From NCBI GenBank assembly GCA_025766275.1, contig JAFKAC010000082.1, positions 55,001 through 119,000 of the forward strand: DNA of 64,000 nucleotides. Reading direction: 5' to 3'. A model generated the notes under the pieces. That model saw only the letters and a program-made list of their open reading frames with translations, was not told the DNA's origin and made no database searches. This DNA is from Lactarius indigo. Its lineage: Eukaryota > Basidiomycota > Agaricomycetes > Russulales > Russulaceae. The position numbers were made by a program, and so were the translations under genes. Below are positions 20,657-30,399 of the stretch, one piece after another (position 1 is the first letter of the stretch; each line of letters starts with the position of its first letter).

Positions 20657-22056
20657 CTACTTTTTGGCCCAATCAATGGCCCTAGCCTCGTCGATTTCCT
20701 TCTCCTTGCCCTTCTTCGACGCTTTCTCTTTGGCTGCTTTCGTACTACTACCCGCCGCTGCCTTTTGCCCCTCCTTTTTATCCATATCCGATTTCTTCCC
20801 CTTCTTTGCCTTCTTCTTTTTCTTCTTCGGGCTAGTGGAGGACTCTTCAGACTCAGCTGCACGCTTCAGTCCGCACTTTTTCTCCACGATGCCAAGGCAC
20901 TTTACTACCGCACCCAGCTCACCCTTAATCTCCTTCCGCAACTTCTCCAGTTCCTTAGAAACCGAGTCCACCTTTATTGGTTCTTTCTGCAGCGTCGTTA
21001 CAAGGGTCAATGGACCGGGATAGATGGGTGCGAGGTTGACCCCTCGGCAGTGCTTATTAAACATTGCCAGGAGAGAGCAGTTACCTCCATGATGGTCCTT
21101 CGCCTTCGTCAAAAGGGACGACTGCATGCAGACGCAGCATTGCGTCGCATACCACACACTCCCGTCCACCACCAACCCGACCATCTGGTGTTGCAACCAG
21201 TCTGTGATGTATTGAGTGTCGGGGACCGGACGGCCTTCCGACTTCTTCACAACCAGACGCATGTACCACTTTCCGTAAAGCGGTTCTCCCTTGTTATTAA
21301 GCTTTACCAGCCGTCGTTAGTAACATGGAGGCATGGTTAGGCTAGACTGCTTACTGTGCAAAAGAAGAAGCCCTCATAGTTCACCGTGAGATGCTCCGTA
21401 AGCCTAGTGAGGATGGCCGTCTCCATGTGCTTCGCAACGTTCAACTCCAAGTACCAAAGACCTGAAGCTTCGGCGACACTGTCGCATGTGATGGGAGGGG
21501 GCCAGGCCGAGATGAGCGGCATGATCCAGACAAATGACCTGTTCTTCACCATCCGCGATACAACCTCCGAGGACCCGATTAGGGTGCCGCTTCTCTTCGC
21601 CATCGTCCTGCTCCAGAGGAAGGCGTTCAGGTTTGTGAATGTGTACCTCTTCGGACGGGTAGAGCCCTTGAACGTCCGAGCTGCCAACGTGTCCAGCTCC
21701 AGTTCATCATCTTGGTGCGCCAACGCCATCTGCTGAATCACTACATCATGAAGGTCCACTATCCCATCCAGAAAGCTCGAAAGGGACTTCAGGCCGTTCA
21801 CCATCGCCATGATGTCAACTAAGGAGATCCACTTCTCATGGACCGACCCGATCTCCCTGTGAAGGATGGTCGTGTCTGTCGCGCCTGGAAGCGCGGGGCC
21901 CATGCCCTCCATCATAGAGACGTCAGGATCGAGAGGTTCGATAGGCAGAGCCTCTTGGTCGCGGTCATCGAGTGGGGCGTCTTCCGGGATAGCCGGTTTC
22001 GGGGGGGGCCCCCAACCCGATGCTTGCCGTGGACGCTTAGCGGTGTGGGAAGACAT
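20657..22056 (-). pseudogene. LINE-alpha ORF1-like region
   Basis: ATG at 22054-22056 (MSSHTAKRPRQASGWG) opens a frame to a stop at 21337. A second frame, 21316-20657, continues with a Cys/His-rich patch (CCVCMQ...HHGGNC) and a strongly lysine-rich C-terminus (SPKKKKKKAKKGKKS). Its position upstream of ORF2 on the same strand and its basic tail fit a LINE ORF1 nucleic-acid-binding protein. The change of frame near 21317-21339 indicates a disabling indel or a true two-ORF arrangement. No domain is recognised with certainty. Confidence 0.6.
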
Positions 22057-24426
22057 AGTATATGAGAGTAGTATGTATGAAGTGAAGTGAGGGATGAGGA
22101 TGGTGTTCAAAACCTCCGTTGTCCCCCCAGTTTAAATAGCCCAAGTCTCTCAAACAAGGCCAAACTCTAGCAGTTAGGGTTTGGGGGTAGTCCACCTCTG
22201 GGGGGGCATTTTTCTCATCCATCTCATGGTTGATTGTTATCCCTGGGTACCGATTGGTCTCCCATGCTCGGATTTCCCAGCCTCGGCAAAGAAAAGTAGG
22301 GTCTGAGCCCCCTGTTGACGTGTACGGGCTGTCAGATGATAACAGGTCACCATCGGCCCTACAGCAGTCCTAACCGTTTTGTATGTTCCAGGTCCTTCTC
22401 TTGGCCACTTCACGTGGTGACACATGGCAGCGTGTCTAGAAGAGACTAGAAGATACGAGGGTGTTTAGCCGACACCAGCAGGGCCTGATACTGGGAGTCG
22501 TTTCCAGGTTGGACCTCGTGGAGGTACCCCTCTTTTCTGTAGGAGAAAATCTTCAGCGCTTAACAAAATTTTTCAGGATCTTATCTTATCACAAAGTCAC
22601 GTGACTCGCTTAGATAAGCGAGACCAGCTTTGAAGCGTCAGAGATTCGGTTTGCAAGACCCAGCACTTAGAGGCTGTCGTTCACAGAGGCAAACCAACTT
22701 AGATTTACAGGGGTTGTTGGCGTTTTAGGGTGTGTCGCACCCCTTAACAAAGTCTAAGAGAAGCACTCTCTCACTAGAACTTGAATTCGATTATGTTGAG
22801 CCTTGCTCTACATCGTATAGACTTACGTGTGTTCATCTAAGCTTGTAGGTGGGAAAAATGTGATTTTTACATTTTTGGGCTTCCGGTGAACTGGGTCAAC
22901 AGGGCCCCACAACATCTTATATACGTGGAGTGAGCAGTCAGGGATTAACTGGGCACTAAAATATTTTTATTCCATTTTTGGGCTTCCCGCGAGCGGGGGC
23001 ACAAGGACTAAGTAAAACCAAACTTGGGTCCCCCATTTACCATTTGGGCCAAGGGTTTCACTCTATGTGTATAAGTTATTAAAGGTACTACGTTCATCTA
23101 CTGTCTCGTACTATGAGACGATCTAAGAAAAACACCACTATGCCCTAGGGCATGTCAGAGAAGGGGGGATGCGGAGTGGACCCCCTTCTCTGGGTCGAAC
23201 CAACATACTTTTTGATATACTTAGTTCTTTGAACACTATTTGGCTATACTGGCTGTGTAGACTCCATTTAACCCTGTACAGTTTATGGGTACACTCCACA
23301 TGGGGTGGAGGGACCCAGGATCAGAATGGAATGGTACAGAACCCCGGTACCAAGTAGCTAGGACCTGGCTCTCCCCAGGGAGCGACCAAAACACCCTACA
23401 CCCACATCCAACCAGACCCCCCGCACTGGTGATTTCTACAGGACCAGACCAAAGGACTCTCTCATTCAAGGGTATATTATATCGTTCAACTAAGGGTACC
23501 ATTGGCGGTCGCCTTGGGTGTAGCAGTTCACTCATTTAAATCTCTATCCACAAGCCTTTACGTTCAAACCCTTTTCAGCACAGCTGATGAAGGGTTCAGA
23601 CAGGGGTGAAGGACCCCTTCCCAAGTTTAAGGCGGTTTTTCAATTAAGCGCCCGTGATCCACCAACCCCTTCAAATGTAAAATGCTCATTCAAGGTCCCA
23701 ATACTGAGTCGTTCACCCTACCGTTTTCAGGCTACTAGAACTGTTCTTGTCAGTTTTCAAGCGCAATTTCCGACGCAGAAATAAGCGCCCGTACTTCCAA
23801 AAACCCCTTCAGATTGTAATTGCAACAAACGTGTGTGTCGGAGCTCAACCAAGGGCCCAGCCACGTCCGCAGAGTCAAACTCGAGTCAAGTATAAAAGGG
23901 ACCTTCAAATCCCTGTCGGATCCACCAAGTCCAATCCCAAAGCCTTTCGGCGGACTGTGGTCAAAAACGAAGTGCCAATAACAGAGGAAATCCCAACATC
24001 CTGCATCCATAATAAAATAGACGGTACAGATTCGAAGTCTCCTTCCATCCCAAGGCCGCGAGATCCCCGTAAGAACCCCACCCCCCATTAGACAGTCAGA
24101 TTCCCCTTGTCCATACCAGTTCTAAGTCGGTTGTTAAGCATACACCAGATGCCCGAAAGCAGCCAAGGCCATCCACACCCAGGTCCAAGCTAGATCCGTC
24201 CAGAGCGAACCCCAAACAGTTCTTGCCTAGTCCTGAGGCTTCCAGCCAAGGCCCGATGCACCCAACCCTTAGAGCCAATCCTTTTCCCGAAGTTACGGAT
24301 CTATTTTGCCGACTTCCCTTATCTACATTGTTCTATCAACTAGAGGCTGTTCACCTTGGAGACCTGCTGCAGTTATGAGTATGACCAGGTGTGAAAGTTA
24401 TTCATTCCCTTGGATTTTCAAGGGCT
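22057..24426. other. Intergenic stretch with no recognised gene
   Basis: About 2.4 kb. The part up to about 22250 may be the LINE-alpha 5' end (TATA-like CTATTTAA on the minus strand near 22130). Two imperfect copies of a TTTTTA...ATTTTTGGGCTTCC motif lie at about 22862 and 22966. A perfect 11-bp inverted repeat (AGAGAAGGGGG/CCCCCTTCTCT) lies at 23157-23191. Open frames up to 114 codons exist on both strands but none resembles a known protein. I do not call a gene here. Confidence 0.5.
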
Positions 24427-24551
24427 ATCAAGCAGTAGTGGTCTCCAGTTGCGTAGCGCTTTGACGATGGCGAGCAGCTCCAGGTTGTAAATGTCGTAAT
24501 TTCTTTCCGCTTCGGAGAGTGTTGCGGAATAGTAGCCTATAGGATGCTTCT
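24427..24551 (-). pseudogene. RNase H fragment of Gypsy element E
   Basis: The minus strand encodes KKHPIGYYSATLSEAERNYD and ELLAIVKALRNWRPLL, the RNase H region of the A/B/C/E clade. It joins 25183 once the solo LTR is removed. Beyond 24427 the element stops; integrase, chromodomain and 3' LTR are missing, so E is truncated. Confidence 0.87.
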
Positions 24552-25177
24552 TGATGAACAGCACAAGTAGATAGCATACTCACAGTGGCAAAGGTGACTG
24601 TGGTGAGATATGCAGAGAGTGCTTGAAGCAGCAACAGGGAGTTGTCAGGCAAGTAAAGCAAAGGTGTCTGGCACACAAGCAGTGAGAACTGATAATGTTA
24701 CATTAGAGAGAAGGGGCTTACCTGGCACACAAGCAGTGAGAACTGATGTGGACCAGGAGCGTACATGGTACTCTACTTATACTCCTACAGAGGGTGACAG
24801 TAGTACAAGGTAAGTAACACTAGTCACAGAATACAAAGGTGCTATTGTTTTACAAAGGGACAAAAGAGTGGATGCTTTGAGAACAAGGGAAAGGAGAACA
24901 AGAAGAGTCCAGAACTAGATGATATCATACTGACATCATAATAAAGATAATACCAAGTAAAGGACAAAGGAAAGTACAAAGGCGTTATACAACACAGAGT
25001 CCGGATGTATGATGTCATAGAAGTACAGTGATGTCATAGATGACGCAATGATAAGTCCAGATTGTACAGATCAAAATAGTATCTAATCTACAAGTCCTGT
25101 ATGTCTAATCTAAAGCAGTCCATGCTGTAAGTCTGGTCCATATGAGCCGCTAAGTGCGCAAGGGTCACTTATCAACA
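24552..25177. mobile_element. Solo LTR (unassigned family) in element E
   Basis: 626 bp, TGATGAACAG...TATCAACA, flanked by CTTCT at 24547-24551 and 25178-25182. It contains a 26-bp exact direct repeat at 24668-24693 and 24722-24747 (beginning CTGGCACACAAG). Orientation is not determined. Removing it restores the RNase H frame. Confidence 0.87.
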
Positions 25178-25515
25178 CTTCTTTCCGTCAGCCTTTCGTT
25201 GTAGCAGCACTGCTCCCACCATGTATCCCAAGGCGTCAACCTCTAGCTCGAACGGTTCTTGGAGCACCAGGTGAGCCAGCACCGGTTCTTCCATTACCAG
25301 GCACTTTAACGTGTTGAAAGCCTTGTCTTCTTCTTCTGTCCATTTCCATTCCGTATCCTTCCTTGTTAGTTTGTTGAGGGGTTTGGCATGTGTTGCGAAG
25401 CCGTGAATAAAAAGTCTGTAAAAGTTGCAGAAGCCCAAAAATGATTGTACATCTTTGACTTTTGTCGGTGTTGGCCAGTCTTTGATGCCTTGAACTTTTA
25501 CAGGGTCCATGCGTG

Positions 25516-25550
25516 TTACCCCCCTTTCAAGGATTACCCCCAGGTAATCC
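25516..25550 (-). promoter_or_regulatory. Internal polypurine tract and palindrome, element E
   Basis: The minus strand has the palindrome GGATTACC/GGTAATCC at 25531-25550 followed by TGAAAGGGGGGTAA at 25516-25529. The palindrome is unchanged even though the surrounding gene is decayed. Confidence 0.62.
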
Positions 25551-26870
25551 ATTCGCGGCTGGTGGAACAGGCACTTCTCCAGCTTGAAGTATAGGTCATG
25601 TTCTTCTGCAACACGTAAGACATCACGTACTGCCGCGACATGGGCATCTAGATCGTGATCAAAATGAGTGGTGATGCTGATGTCATCCATGTAGACATGT
25701 ATTGTGGTCCCCAGGTGCTTGTGCTTGGCTATAGTATTGCATTAGATATGGTTCATCATTGCTTGAAAGGTAGTGGGGGAGTTTGTGAGGCCAAAGAACA
25801 TGACCATTGGTTCGAAGAGGCTGAACTTCATCTTGAATGCCGCTTTCTCCTGGTCTCCTTCACAGATTCGTATGTTGTTATACCCCCATCGAATGTCCAA
25901 CTTGGTATAGATGTGGGTGTTGCTCAGGTCAAGGATGAGGTCTTGGATTAGGGGGAGTGGATATTGATTGCGGATGGTGTGTGAGTTGATAACTTGGTAG
26001 TCCTGTACCAGGCGTAGTTTTCCGTCCTTCTTTTTAATGAAGAAGAAGGATGATGTGTACGGGGATATGGATGGGCATAAGTACCTTGTCGTAACTTCTC
26101 TTCAAGGAAGTCCTTTAGCTCCCCTTCTTCCTTTTGCGTCATGGGGTAAATCTTGCAGTCAATGGCGGCCGGCACTGATGGCTTGAAGTTGATTGCGTGG
26201 TCCCATGGCCTAGCCGGGGGAAAATGATGCGAGGCTTGCTCGTTGAAGAGTTTGCGGAACTGTTCATATTGCTGTGGGAGAGCTACCGCGTGCTGCTGTT
26301 GCTTGGCTAGTATTGCCAGCTCCGTTGAAGTGGTAGCGCGAACAAAGGTTTCCTCCTCTAGTTCTTGGAGGATTTCTTCTTTCTCTGTTGTGATTAAGGC
26401 CCTTGTTGCTACTCGCGTCAGCAATGTTTCGTTGGTGGCGATGATTACCAGATGCATATCTGGGTGTATAGCGGCTCATGCCCAGTTAATTGTTGGCTCG
26501 AATGCACTTAGCCATGGATAGCCCAGTACCATGTCTTTGTTGCTGAGGTCCATGACCAGGAAGGTTATCTTTTTCACCTGTTGACGCGTTTTCACCTCTA
26601 GGTTAACATAATGAGTGATTAACCCAGCTTTATTTTCTGTATTGTCAATGTTCCAGATTTTGCGTGGTACTTCAAGTACCTGTGTCAGGATTCCTGCCCT
26701 TGCGGCCATGCTTGGTTGGATGAAATTGTCAGTTGCTCCAGAGTCGACCAGAGCGTTGGTTTCAGTCATTTTGTAATTCATGTGAACGGTTACTGGAATT
26801 CGCAGAGATCGATGGCACGTTGTCACTATTACAGAATAACATTGTAAAGCCCTCACCCAGACTGACAGGT

Positions 26871-28916
26871 TTAGGTGTCCCGAAAACCCTCTTTTCCCCA
26901 TAGGTCTTGAAGAATGAGGTCTTTTACCTCATCCGTGCTGTTGGCTACTTGTGTGAGCCACTCCTTTGCTTGTTCTCCTGCTGTTTTTGTGGTGGCCGCG
27001 TTTATTTGTGGCATCGGCATCATGCTGGGTGCTGGTGACATGTACCCGGGCAAGGATGGCTTGTATGCCATCACGGGTCCTTGCGTGTACCCTGTTGTTT
27101 CGGTCATTCGACTGCTTGATGGGGCGTTGGGCTGCCACGCCCTCTGTGTGCGGGGATGCGGGCAATTTCGTGAGAGATGACCCAGAGCGTTGCAATTGTA
27201 ACAGAGAACGTTCCTTAGGTCCCTTCTGGATCCCCCTCTTCCTCGTCCTCAAGCTCCAGGCCCCCCCCTGGGTGGGAATGGTGGTTGCGGCCACGTGTAG
27301 GGTGGCTTGCTGTAGTCGATTTCTTCAGATTCTGTGAGTCTCACCCACACGCGATCGGCGGATGTGTCCATTGTCCATGGGTTCGTCTGTGGTAAGTTTT
27401 GCAGGAGCGTCCACCCCGCATTTCCACTCTGCTTCTTCGGCTGTGTCGGCGTATTCTTGTACTTGTTAAGTCTTGCTTTGAGGTGGATGTAATTCTTTTG
27501 CCGCTTGAGGACAGTGCGCTTCCAGTCATCGAATGTGACTGGGTTGTTGAACTGGAACACATTTTTGAACAGTTCCTTGGGCAGTCCCGACGTGAAGAGG
27601 TTGATCGTTTGTGGTTCATTGAGGCGATAGTGAGCCTTCCTTGCTAATTGTTTGAAATCGTTCATGTACTTATTGATGTCCTCTCCTGCCATTTTGAATC
27701 CTTTTTGGAGTATGGCCTGTGCTTGTTCTTGTTCGAGCGTATTCTCGAACCATTGACTGAAACCGTCGGCTATGGCTTCCCATAGTTCTCTCATATAAGG
27801 GCTGATCCCTTGTTGTATTTGTCAGTTGAGCCAGTTCAGGAAAGACAATACCCATTCGCTTATGGCTCCTCCCTTGATGTAGGAGAGGAACAGTAGGCAT
27901 CTTCGGTAGTCGTTGCACATGATGGGGGTGTCCAAATTCATGCCCCAATAGATGTGCCACTGTGTTAGGAACTGGTCCACTTTGAGTCTATCTCCGTCAA
28001 AAATAGAAGGGGGCTCGCTGGTTAACTTCTCGTGATGCCCTCCGCCTCCTCTGCCACCGCCTTCTCCTCCCCCTCCGGGTGGTCCGGCGGGTGGTCCTCC
28101 TCCTGGTGGTCCTGGGTGAGGAGGTCCAGTTCGTCGGATGTCGAATGGGATTCCTCCTCCTGGCGGTTGCGGTGGGTTGCCTCCTGGTCCTCCCGTTCCG
28201 GGTGGCAGTTCTAATGTTGGTCGTCTTCCGGATGGAGGGTCCCCTCTGTCTGAGCCTATGGCCCTAAATATAGCACCATCGTCGGCTGTCATACGGACGC
28301 CGGTCTCGGGGTTGATTGGCATGAGGATTTCTCTTGCTTCTTGTCATATGGTGCGCAATTCTTCTAGCGTGACCTCTTCCATTGCTTGCGTTAGGGTAGC
28401 CATGATTGCTGGTGATTGTATGTGAATGGGCTCTGGCTCGGTGATGTGGGCAGACTCAGCTCATCCTATGAGGTGTTCTTGTATTGCTCCTATACTGCTC
28501 TCGGTGTGCTCAGGCTGTCGCCCTTCCTCTTGTTCTTCGCTTTGTGTGGTTCCATTGGAGATTGCTTCCCCGGTGGTGTGTTCTCTTTCTTTCCCGTCAA
28601 TGGGACCCCAGTCTGTGTGACTGTTGAGTTCTCACACATCAATGTCGCAATGATACCTCGGTCCTGCTGGTCGTATTACGTCCCAGCTAGAGTCTATCGG
28701 GTTCCATGTAACTTCTGTCCAACACAAGTGGTCAAAATTGAACTCAACTGGTTGGAATCTCATAGGTCTGTTAAATTCGACGAAGTACCCTGTTTCTTCT
28801 TGTAGTTCCCTCCAACTAGCCGCTCCTAGGAAGTGTGTTGGTACGTTGCGGTCTCCCCTTCAGGTTAGTGTGTATGGATGGAAACTCATCCACTGATCTC
28901 TTGTTGTTACAGCCAC
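26871..28916 (-). pseudogene. gag: Gag of Gypsy element E, decayed
   Basis: From the conserved GTG (28914-28916; VAVTTRDQWMSF) through the gag capsid domain (FLTQWHIYWGMNLDTPIM, about 27900-28000), a degenerate knuckle region near 27190, and the tail QDLWGKEGFRDT ending at 26871. Several stops and frame changes break the frame (for example near 27800 and 28350). Several ATGs in the leader region stand where C has CpG, consistent with deamination. Confidence 0.85.
26883..26889 (-). promoter_or_regulatory. -1 ribosomal frameshift site, element E
   Basis: The minus strand reads GGGTTTT in the same register as A, B and C. As in C, a second heptamer GGGAAAA lies just upstream. Confidence 0.78.
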
Positions 28917-28922
28917 GATGAA

Positions 28923-28933
28923 ATCTTGGTCTT
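28923..28933 (-). promoter_or_regulatory. Self-priming primer-binding site, element E
   Basis: AAGACCAAGAT on the minus strand, two bases after the LTR. The complementary ATCTTGGTCTT occurs in its LTR at about 29171-29181. Confidence 0.76.
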
Positions 28934-28935
28934 AA

Positions 28936-29461
28936 TGTAACATCATCATGACATTAGCTCGACTCGAGCTTGCAGAGGCGGTAACTACTTAGCAAATAGC
29001 CACGACGACTTGGAGGTCCGTGCTCTTGTCTTAGTGAACACGCAGAGGTGCACCAACAAGTCTTGCTTGTATCTTGAAAGGGAATAGAATAGCCTGACTT
29101 CGAAGAGGCGACAAAAAGGAGAGAAGACAGAAAGACAAGAAGTGACGATTCAAGAAGACCAAGATGGCGTATCTTGGTCTTCGCAAACTATCTTAAATAC
29201 AATTTGAGCAGGCTTTCAAGCGCTGCTATGAGTCACAGTAAGTAGCGTCCAACATATCGCAGAAACAACTCGAACCCTAATACTACTAGTATCTGTACTA
29301 GTAATCAGTCAGCTATCGCGTGCAATCTCCTATCGTACCACTGTATCACCGTAAAGGCCTAAGGCCGCGAGTCCATGACTAATCTACCTTACAGCCGTAG
29401 TCACAACCAGTACAGTAAGGGTTCGCAAGCCAAAACACGATACTTGAGCCGAAACATAACA
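28936..29461 (-). repeat. 5' LTR of Gypsy element E
   Basis: About 526 bp on the minus strand, related to the LTR of C over its length. It starts TGTAACATC (decayed from TGTTACGCC-like) and by comparison ends near GAAACATAACA at 29461. The palindrome around 29153-29181 is conserved. The right boundary is less certain because E lacks its other LTR and no target duplication can be checked. Confidence 0.75.
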
Positions 29462-29891
29462 TAACGCCTCTTGCCATAGTTGCTGTTGTTGTCTGTAGCG
29501 AGCCTGTGAGTGATGATGGTGGTTTCCATCATCCTCTATATGCGTACTTAGGCCCCACATGTCCTCGCAAGTCCTTGGTGAGTTGAGCAGAGCATTATAA
29601 GAAGGGCCTATGTTCGCCCACTCTTCAACTTCCTGATTGATACGTCAATTGACATCATCTGGTAGGTCTCTAGAGTACACAACTGGGTACTGTGGGGGGT
29701 GGCAATCCATTGTGATGGTGTTGACATTTGCTTGTGTACAATCTTTATACTGTTGGACTAATTCTGGTGCATGTATATTAGTGGCGGGTTCCCAGCTATC
29801 GTGTGCTGCGGAGAAGCCCTTCCAGCGCACCAAATATTGTGGCATCTTCTTATGGCCAAATGTTCGATAGTTAAGGATCTGATTGACTTCC
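29462..29891 (-). pseudogene. Gypsy element D, chromodomain and C-terminal end of Pol
   Basis: The minus strand encodes a chromodomain (MPQYLVRWKGFSAAHDSWEPATNI, 29770-29845) preceded by VNQILNYRTFGHKK and followed by a TGA at 29645 and a His/Gln-rich tail. It joins 37695 when element C and its CTTCC duplication are removed, restoring ELEWE-VNQ. It differs clearly from the chromodomains of A/B/C, so D is another chromovirus family. Confidence 0.83.
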
Positions 29892-30190
29892 TGTTACGTT
29901 TCGTTTCGGACCCTTACTGTACCGGTTGCAACTACGGCGGTAAGGTAGATTAGTTGCGGACTTACGATAGGCGATTACGAGTACGATAGGAGATTGCACG
30001 AAGATTGCTGACTGAGGACTATGCCACTAATACTAGTAGTAGTAGTATTAGGGTTCGAGCTACTTACGCGACACGTTGGACGCTGCACTACCGTGACTCA
30101 TAGCAGCGCTTGAAAGCCTGCTCGACTTGTATTTAACCTGTATTGTGAAGACCAAGATACGCCATCTTGGTCTTCTTGAATCGTCACTTG

Positions 30191-30234
<44 letters not shown>

Positions 30235-30380
30235 CCGAACTCGCCTTTAGCAACAGCCATTGTAGTGCACCTTCGAGTGTTCACTGAAACCTACACTTGG
30301 ACCTACGCGTTTTCAAGGACCCGCTAAGTTGTTACCGCCTCATAAAGCTCAAGTCGAGCTAACGTCGTGACGGCGTAACA
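29892..30380 (+). repeat. 5' LTR of element C
   Basis: 489 bp, TGTTACGTTTCG...GGCGTAACA. It contains the promoter palindrome (30147-30175) and a CT repeat at 30195-30231 in the transcribed leader. Same length as and by eye identical to 37201-37689. Confidence 0.95.
30130..30175 (+). promoter_or_regulatory. LTR promoter: TATA box and start-site palindrome
   Basis: TATTTAA at 30130-30136. Then a perfect 12-bp inverted repeat GAAGACCAAGAT-ACGCC-ATCTTGGTCTTC at 30147-30175. ATCTTGG starts at 30164, exactly 34 nt after the TATA start, the same spacing as in the A and B LTRs. The transcript is inferred to start there because the PBS is complementary to the next 11 bases. Confidence 0.72.
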
Positions 30381-30382
30381 TT

Positions 30383-30393
30383 AAGACCAAGAT
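30383..30393 (+). promoter_or_regulatory. Self-priming primer-binding site, element C
   Basis: AAGACCAAGAT, two bases after the LTR; perfect 11-nt complement of 30164-30174. In Tf1 of fission yeast the first 11 nt of the mRNA fold back onto such a site and prime minus-strand DNA (established knowledge). The same geometry is seen here. Confidence 0.82.
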
Positions 30394-30399
30394 CTCACT

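Larger units (their letters stand above)
25183..26889 (-). pseudogene. pol: Pol of Gypsy element E (protease and RT), decayed
   Basis: Minus-strand Pol starting at the -1 shift site. Protease VDSGATDNFIQ near 26735; RT with YMDDISITTHF near 25690; connection and start of RNase H. Disruptions: a stop near 26476 (NWA-stop), a frameshift near 26085 just before the RPSISPY block, and a stop near 25744. Closest in sequence to element C (EEPVLAHLVLQEPFELEVDA). A dead, 3'-truncated copy. Confidence 0.88.

Noticed and set aside
20664..21340. Phe/Leu-rich plus-strand frames resembling membrane proteins
   Set aside because: Antisense of the lysine-rich LINE-alpha ORF1 tail; AAG runs read as CTT give Leu/Phe.
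22160..22180. A TTAGGG telomere-like hexamer
   Set aside because: Single copy, no array.
23157..23191. Perfect 11-bp inverted repeat with 13-nt loop, considered as a terminator or small RNA
   Set aside because: No neighbouring gene and no conservation to compare; in a fungal genome this alone is not a terminator signal.
23169..24278. Several open frames of 60-114 codons on both strands
   Set aside because: No recognisable motif, no introns or start context, and heavy overlap between strands.
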